From NCBI GenBank assembly GCA_035544315.1, contig DATKGB010000233.1:1-9247 (forward strand): a DNA stretch of 9,247 bases. The letters are read 5' to 3'. The translations under genes and the position numbers were made by a program. Below are positions 6,127-9,247 of this stretch, one piece after another; within the stretch, counting starts at the first letter, position 1; every line of letters starts with the position of its first letter. The notes under the pieces were generated by a model, which made no database searches, was not told the DNA's origin, and saw nothing but the letters and a program-made list of their open reading frames with translations. The DNA is from JALYSX01 sp035544315. GTDB taxonomy: Bacteria > Vulcanimicrobiota > Vulcanimicrobiia > Vulcanimicrobiales > Vulcanimicrobiaceae.

Positions 6127-7631
6127 GCTGCAGCTCCAGTAGCGGCGGCGATCACGGCGGCTGGGGTCGCTTGCGTACCGGAAAATTCGCCGGCGATTCG
6201 GCCATTGCGAATCGCGAGGACGCGATGCGACATCCCTAAGACTTCGGGTAGCTCGCTGGAAATCATCAGGATGGCCGCTCCGTTCTTGGCGAGTTCGAGC
6301 ATCAACGTATAGATTTCGGCTTTCGCTCCGACATCGATACCGCGCGTCGGCTCGTCGAAGAGAAAGACGCGAGCGTTTCCCAGGAGCCATTTGGCCAATA
6401 CGACCTTCTGCTGCGTGCCGCCCGACAGGTTCCGCGCGATCTGCTCGGTACTGGGAGTACGAATGCGCAGTTCATCAATCAGTCGCTGCGAAGCGACATC
6501 TTCGGCTTTGCGATCCAGTAGCTGGTCTTTCTCGACAAACTGTTCGAGGTGGGCCAGCGTAATATTTTCGCGGACCGTCATGCCCAATACCAACCCTTGA
6601 GCTTTGCGGTCTTCGGTAATGAATGCAATCCCATGAGCGATCGCATCGGAGGGCTGCGTGATGCGCACGACCGCGCCCGCGATATGTATCGATCCGCTCT
6701 GGGGAACGTCCGCGCCGGCGATCGCGCGCGCGATTTCGGTTCGCCCGGCGCCTACCAAACCGGCCATGCCCACGATCTCGCCGGCGCGAATCGAGAAACT
6801 CACCCCATTGACGGCAGGCGCGCGGACCAGGTCCCGCACGTCAAGCACGGTTGGTGCGTCGGCCGCCACCGGAGATAAAGGCGGAAAGTGCGCGTCGACG
6901 GTCCGACCGACCATCGCGTGGACGATCTCGTCGGGGGGAAAGGCGCTCTGGAGGCGGGTTTCGACCGCGGCACCGTCGCGTAAGACGGTAATGCGATCGG
7001 CAATCTGCGGCAACTCTTCCATGCGGTGCGAGATGTAGATGATCCCGACGCCCGCGGCACGCAGCCGTTTGATGATCGCGAACAATCGATCGACCTCGCG
7101 ATCGGTCAGCGCGGCGCTAGGCTCATCCATGACGACGATCCGCGCCTTGCGCGAAAGCACTTTAGCGATTTCAATCAGCTGTTGCTGCGCGACGGAAAGC
7201 CGCCCCACGGGAATCGTCAGCGGAACTTCGATGCCCAAATCGGTAAATGCGGCCCGCGCTCGGATCGTTGCGGTGTTTTCATCGAGCAGCAGTCCACGCG
7301 TCGGCTCTTGTCCCAGGACGATGTTGTCGACCGCGTTGAGTTGCGGAACGAGATTGAACTCCTGGTAAATCATCCCGATGCCCATCGCTTCGGCCGCGGC
7401 CGGGCTCGCGATCGTGACTTCCTGGCCGTCGATCAGGATCGTTCCGCTATCGGCGGCATAGGCGCCGGCCAGGATTTTCATTAAGGTCGACTTCCCGGCA
7501 CCGTTTTCGCCGACGAGTGCGAGTACTTCACCGGCGTCGAGCGTGAGCTGCACGTCGTGTAGCGCGCGGACGCCGGGAAACGACTTCCCGATGCCGCGCA
7601 TCTCAAGCAAGGGAACGTTGCCGGGGCTCAA
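6123..7631 (-). CDS. Sugar ABC transporter ATP-binding protein, two nucleotide-binding domains (RbsA/MglA-type)
   Basis: This 502-aa cytoplasmic ATPase has two fused ABC domains, as usual for the ribose/galactose class. Domain 1 (about 8-245) shows Walker A GENGAGKST (41-49), Q-loop Gln90 in IYQE, a family-typical signature LSVAQQQ (145-151), Walker B VVMDEP (167-171) and the H-loop SHR (201-203). Domain 2 (about 261-498) shows the degenerate Walker A GLVGAGRTE (291-299), in which arginine replaces the lysine. It also shows the canonical signature LSGGTQQK (402-409) and Walker B LFDEPTRGIDVGAK (424-437), with no histidine at the H-loop (ISSELPE). This asymmetry is normal for RbsA/MglA proteins: ATP is hydrolysed mainly at one composite site. 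It starts with ATG 7631 overlapping the binding-protein stop as ATGA (7628-7631), and its own stop overlaps the permease start. Substrate cannot be read from this subunit. Confidence 0.96.
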   Translation of the reverse strand: MSPGNVPLLEMRGIGKSFPGVRALHDVQLTLDAGEVLALVGENGAGKSTLMKILAGAYAADSGTILIDGQEVTIASPAAAEAMGIGMIYQEFNLVPQLNAVDNIVLGQEPTRGLLLDENTATIRARAAFTDLGIEVPLTIPVGRLSVAQQQLIEIAKVLSRKARIVVMDEPSAALTDREVDRLFAIIKRLRAAGVGIIYISHRMEELPQIADRITVLRDGAAVETRLQSAFPPDEIVHAMVGRTVDAHFPPLSPVAADAPTVLDVRDLVRAPAVNGVSFSIRAGEIVGMAGLVGAGRTEIARAIAGADVPQSGSIHIAGAVVRITQPSDAIAHGIAFITEDRKAQGLVLGMTVRENITLAHLEQFVEKDQLLDRKAEDVASQRLIDELRIRTPSTEQIARNLSGGTQQKVVLAKWLLGNARVFLFDEPTRGIDVGAKAEIYTLMLELAKNGAAILMISSELPEVLGMSHRVLAIRNGRIAGEFSGTQATPAAVIAAATGAAA

Positions 7632-8578
7632 TGCGTTGCTGCGGCGTTCGCCTTTGTGTACGAGCCGACTTTGATATGGACGACCGCCGGCGGTTTCTTG
7701 CCGCTAAAGTAATCGTGAATCACGTCGATCGTTTTGCTGCCGATTTGATCCGGATATTGAATCGCATCGCCGTACATATCGCCGTTGGCGATCGCGGTGC
7801 GCGCTTCAGGTTCGGCGTCGTATCCGACGACGGCGATCTTGCCATTGAGGCCGGCGGACTTAAGCGCGGTGACTGCGCCCAGCGCGGAATCGTCGTTGAT
7901 CCCGAAAATCCCCTTAATATCCGGATGCGACTGCAGGATGTCGCTCACGTCGTTGGCCGCCTTATCGCGCTGCCCGCCCGCATCGACGTCGGCCACCACG
8001 GTTACGGCGGGGCAGTGCGCTGCGAGCGCTTGGCGAAAGCCCTTGACGCGATCTTGGACCGAGGTCACTTCGGGCTCGTCGACGATTACGACCGGACCGG
8101 ATTTGACCGACGCGCAGATCAACAGGCCGGCTTGCGCGCCACCCTGGACATTATCCGAGGCGACGTGCGAGACGACCTTGCCGAGCTTACTGGTCGAGGC
8201 GATATCGGCGGTAAAGACGGGAATGCCGGCGCGATTCGCTTCGGCGATCGCGCTCCCGATCGCTTGGGAATCGTAAGGGGTCAGGACGATGGCGTCGACT
8301 TTTTGCGAAATGAAATCCTCGACTTGCGATTGCTGGGTGGCGTTGTCCCGATTGGCGTCGACGATGTTCACAGAGTAGCCGTACTTGGCAGCTTGCGTTT
8401 TCATGCCGGCTCCCATATCTTGATAAAACTGCGCTTCTTGATTCTGGATCGAAACGCCGATCGACTTGGATGCGGCCTTTCCCCCACCGCTCGAGCTCGA
8501 CGATGACGACGAACTCGAACAACCGGCGGCCAGTGCCGCAATCGCGGCAACGACCAAAAGCGAGCGCACGTTCTTCAA
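7628..8578 (-). CDS. Sugar ABC transporter substrate-binding lipoprotein (RbsB-like, Peripla_BP_4)
   Basis: This 316-aa secreted lipoprotein captures the substrate for the importer encoded by the two following genes. It has a lipoprotein signal, basic MKNVR, a hydrophobic core and lipobox LAAGC with Cys20 as the acylated residue. Next come ten serines (21-30), three glycines, and then the two-lobe periplasmic-binding fold from residue 39. Compared from memory with E. coli ribose-binding protein, several sugar contacts are kept. These are Asp125 (FTADI), Arg177 (QDRVKGF), Asn228 (FGINDDSALGA), Asp254 (VVGYDAEP) and Gln274 (QYPDQIG). The arginine after the first Asp is replaced by isoleucine, so ribose itself is not assured. 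The start is TTG 8578, chosen because an excellent AAGGAG lies 6 nt upstream and the signal peptide begins there. The serine tract uses both TCN and AGY codons. The gene leads the operon; its promoter should lie in 8579-8813. Confidence 0.94.
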   Translation of the reverse strand: MKNVRSLLVVAAIAALAAGCSSSSSSSSSSGGGKAASKSIGVSIQNQEAQFYQDMGAGMKTQAAKYGYSVNIVDANRDNATQQSQVEDFISQKVDAIVLTPYDSQAIGSAIAEANRAGIPVFTADIASTSKLGKVVSHVASDNVQGGAQAGLLICASVKSGPVVIVDEPEVTSVQDRVKGFRQALAAHCPAVTVVADVDAGGQRDKAANDVSDILQSHPDIKGIFGINDDSALGAVTALKSAGLNGKIAVVGYDAEPEARTAIANGDMYGDAIQYPDQIGSKTIDVIHDYFSGKKPPAVVHIKVGSYTKANAAATH

Positions 8579-8584
8579 GGGACT

Positions 8585-8590
8585 CTCCTT
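8585..8590 (-). promoter_or_regulatory. Ribosome-binding site fixing the TTG start of the binding lipoprotein
   Basis: The minus strand reads AAGGAG, then AGTCCC, then TTG. This is a near-perfect Shine-Dalgarno at 6-nt spacing. It supports the non-standard TTG start, and no ATG or GTG gives a complete signal peptide. Confidence 0.85.
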
Positions 8591-8665
8591 ACAAGCGGTC
8601 CGACGGGTCAGGCAGGCCTTCGACTCGACGCTCCCGGTGCCTGCGACCGATCCCCGATCGACTCT

Positions 8666-8679
8666 TCGGTCCGAACCGA
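8666..8679. promoter_or_regulatory. Possible operator (inverted repeat)
   Basis: TCGGT (8666-8670) and ACCGA (8675-8679) are perfect inverted repeats around CCGA. A second short palindrome, CGATC-CCC-GATCG, lies just next to it at 8648-8660. Both lie upstream of the sugar ABC operon, about 70-100 bp from its start codon, where a LacI- or DeoR-type repressor might bind. Short inverted repeats are common in GC-rich DNA, so this is weak evidence. Confidence 0.3.
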
Positions 8680-8813
8680 GGGGATACCGGGAATGCTTGA
8701 CTACTTAATTGGGTATGTGCTCGGAATCGTCGGGTGATCCTTCGGGAAATGTCTACGATATCAACAACTATGCGCGCAAAGGCGCACAGGCTGGAATTGG
8801 AGATACTGCATTC

Positions 8814-9173
8814 ATGTTAAAATCGATTAGCATTACCTTAGTTGCCGCCATACTAGTATTCGGGATAGAAGGCTGCGCAGCTACGGCGTCGGCCCATCCG
8901 AGCATCGACATCGTTGCTTCCAACTGGAAATTCGTGCCTGGAACGATTACGGTTCCTATGAACGAGCCGACGACCCTCCGGCTTACTTCGACCGAGGGCG
9001 TCCATGGAATCCAGTCAAGCGATCTGGGCATCGCCGATACGACCATCATGCCGGGCAAGTTTGTGACCGTTGCGTTTACGCCAAAGAAACTGGGCACCTA
9101 TCAAGTCCATTGCGCCATTTTTTGCGGCGCCGGCCATGCCGCTATGATGTTGACCATTAAAGTCGTCCCGTGA
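8814..9173 (+). CDS. Small exported CuA-type cupredoxin (COX2-like stand-alone domain)
   Basis: This 119-aa protein has an N-terminal export signal (residues 1 to about 27) and one cupredoxin domain. The metal site matches the CuA centre of cytochrome c oxidase subunit II. It has His64 (GVHGIQS), then Cys100-x3-Cys104-x3-His108-x2-Met111 in CAIFCGAGHAAM. The spacing is exact, but the glutamate normally between the cysteines (backbone ligand) is isoleucine. PGKFVTVAFTPKKLGTYQVHC also follows the subunit II pattern. There is no membrane hairpin, so it is not a full oxidase subunit. It may shuttle electrons, handle copper, or serve a shortened oxidase. Cys21 (GIEGC) is a poor lipobox because glutamate is at -2; cleavage after TASA is as likely. 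ATG 8814 has GGAG at 8799-8802, 11 nt away. The stop overlaps the next GTG start. Confidence 0.88.
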   Translation: MLKSISITLVAAILVFGIEGCAATASAHPSIDIVASNWKFVPGTITVPMNEPTTLRLTSTEGVHGIQSSDLGIADTTIMPGKFVTVAFTPKKLGTYQVHCAIFCGAGHAAMMLTIKVVP

Positions 9174-9247
9174 TCGGACGCCGCCTTCGCACGGCGGTCG
9201 TTTCGGCCGCCTGTGCGCTGCTCCTCGTAGCGGCCACCGGGGCCGAG
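9170..9247 (+). CDS. Exported protein, N-terminal signal peptide only (3' partial)
   Basis: GTG 9170 overlaps the cupredoxin stop (GTGA, 9170-9173) and opens a frame that stays open to the window edge. It gives 26 residues: basic MIGRRLR, then a hydrophobic stretch of alanine, valine and leucine ending ATGAE. This is a clear Sec-type signal peptide and makes the start credible despite the short length. The mature protein lies outside the window, so the function is unknown. Overlap with the CuA gene suggests a shared copper, redox or respiratory role. Confidence 0.7.
   Translation, partial: MIGRRLRTAVVSAACALLLVAATGAE

Larger units (their letters stand above)
8579..8813. promoter_or_regulatory. 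Divergent intergenic region with presumed promoters of the ABC operon and the cupredoxin gene
   Basis: These 235 bp separate the divergent starts of the binding lipoprotein (minus) and the CuA protein (plus), so they must carry at least one promoter each way. The part near 8690-8820 is visibly more AT-rich than the surrounding genes. A TTGACT at 8697-8702 resembles a plus-strand -35 box, but I see no convincing -10 box at 17 bp. No riboswitch, RNA gene or convincing ORF is visible. An upstream in-frame TTG at 8709 would lengthen the CuA protein but would spoil its signal peptide. Confidence 0.6.

Noticed and set aside
6127..6390. 88-residue N-terminal extension of the sugar permease
   Set aside because: It lies inside the ATPase gene in another frame and is arginine-rich. 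The ATGA start at 6126 fits RbsC length and the operon pattern.
7631..8506. 291-aa plus-strand open frame
   Set aside because: It is antisense to the substrate-binding lipoprotein and has no recognisable fold.
8709..8813. TTG-initiated extension of the CuA protein
   Set aside because: It adds 35 polar residues ahead of a good signal peptide; ATG 8814 gives a proper exported protein.

Overview
The window is GC-rich bacterial chromosome, densely packed, with genes on both strands and many 4-bp ATGA or GTGA stop/start overlaps. It holds no rRNA, tRNA, transposase or CRISPR, so taxonomy is only a guess. Gene content and base composition would fit an uncultured soil lineage such as Eremiobacterota (WPS-2) or a neighbouring phylum. 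Frequent GTG/TTG starts and the lipoprotein signal fit a GC-rich bacterium with a secretory envelope system.

Region 1 (1-4755, plus strand) is a run of six closely spaced genes. They are the 3' part of a YraN/UPF0102 nuclease-fold gene, a cytosolic Hanks-type Ser/Thr kinase with a helical C-terminal half, and a 12-TM APC-superfamily amino-acid permease. Then come a 61-aa two-TM protein, a membrane-anchored UspA-domain protein and a secreted DUF1571-like protein. The permease, small protein and Usp protein are linked by two consecutive ATGA overlaps and probably form one functional unit: transporter, small membrane partner and tethered regulatory domain.

Region 2 (4756-5097) is a 342-bp gap between convergent genes, almost filled by inverted repeats. 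One forms a 36-bp helix (arms 4770-4805/4830-4865) and another a 35-bp helix (arms 4906-4940/5056-5090). Each has exactly five non-Watson-Crick positions. In the first, all five become G-U pairs only in minus-strand RNA; in the second, only in plus-strand RNA. This is the least explained part of the window and the best candidate for something undescribed. It also contains a terminator-like hairpin.

Region 3 (5098-8578, minus strand) is a complete carbohydrate ABC importer of the ribose/galactose (CUT2) type. Its order is binding lipoprotein, double ATPase, permease, with ATGA overlaps at both junctions. No sugar kinase, isomerase or regulator lies beside it, so the substrate cannot be named.

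Region 4 (8579-9247) is a divergent promoter region followed by a small secreted stand-alone CuA-type cupredoxin. That gene overlaps by GTGA the start of another exported protein, which runs off the window.
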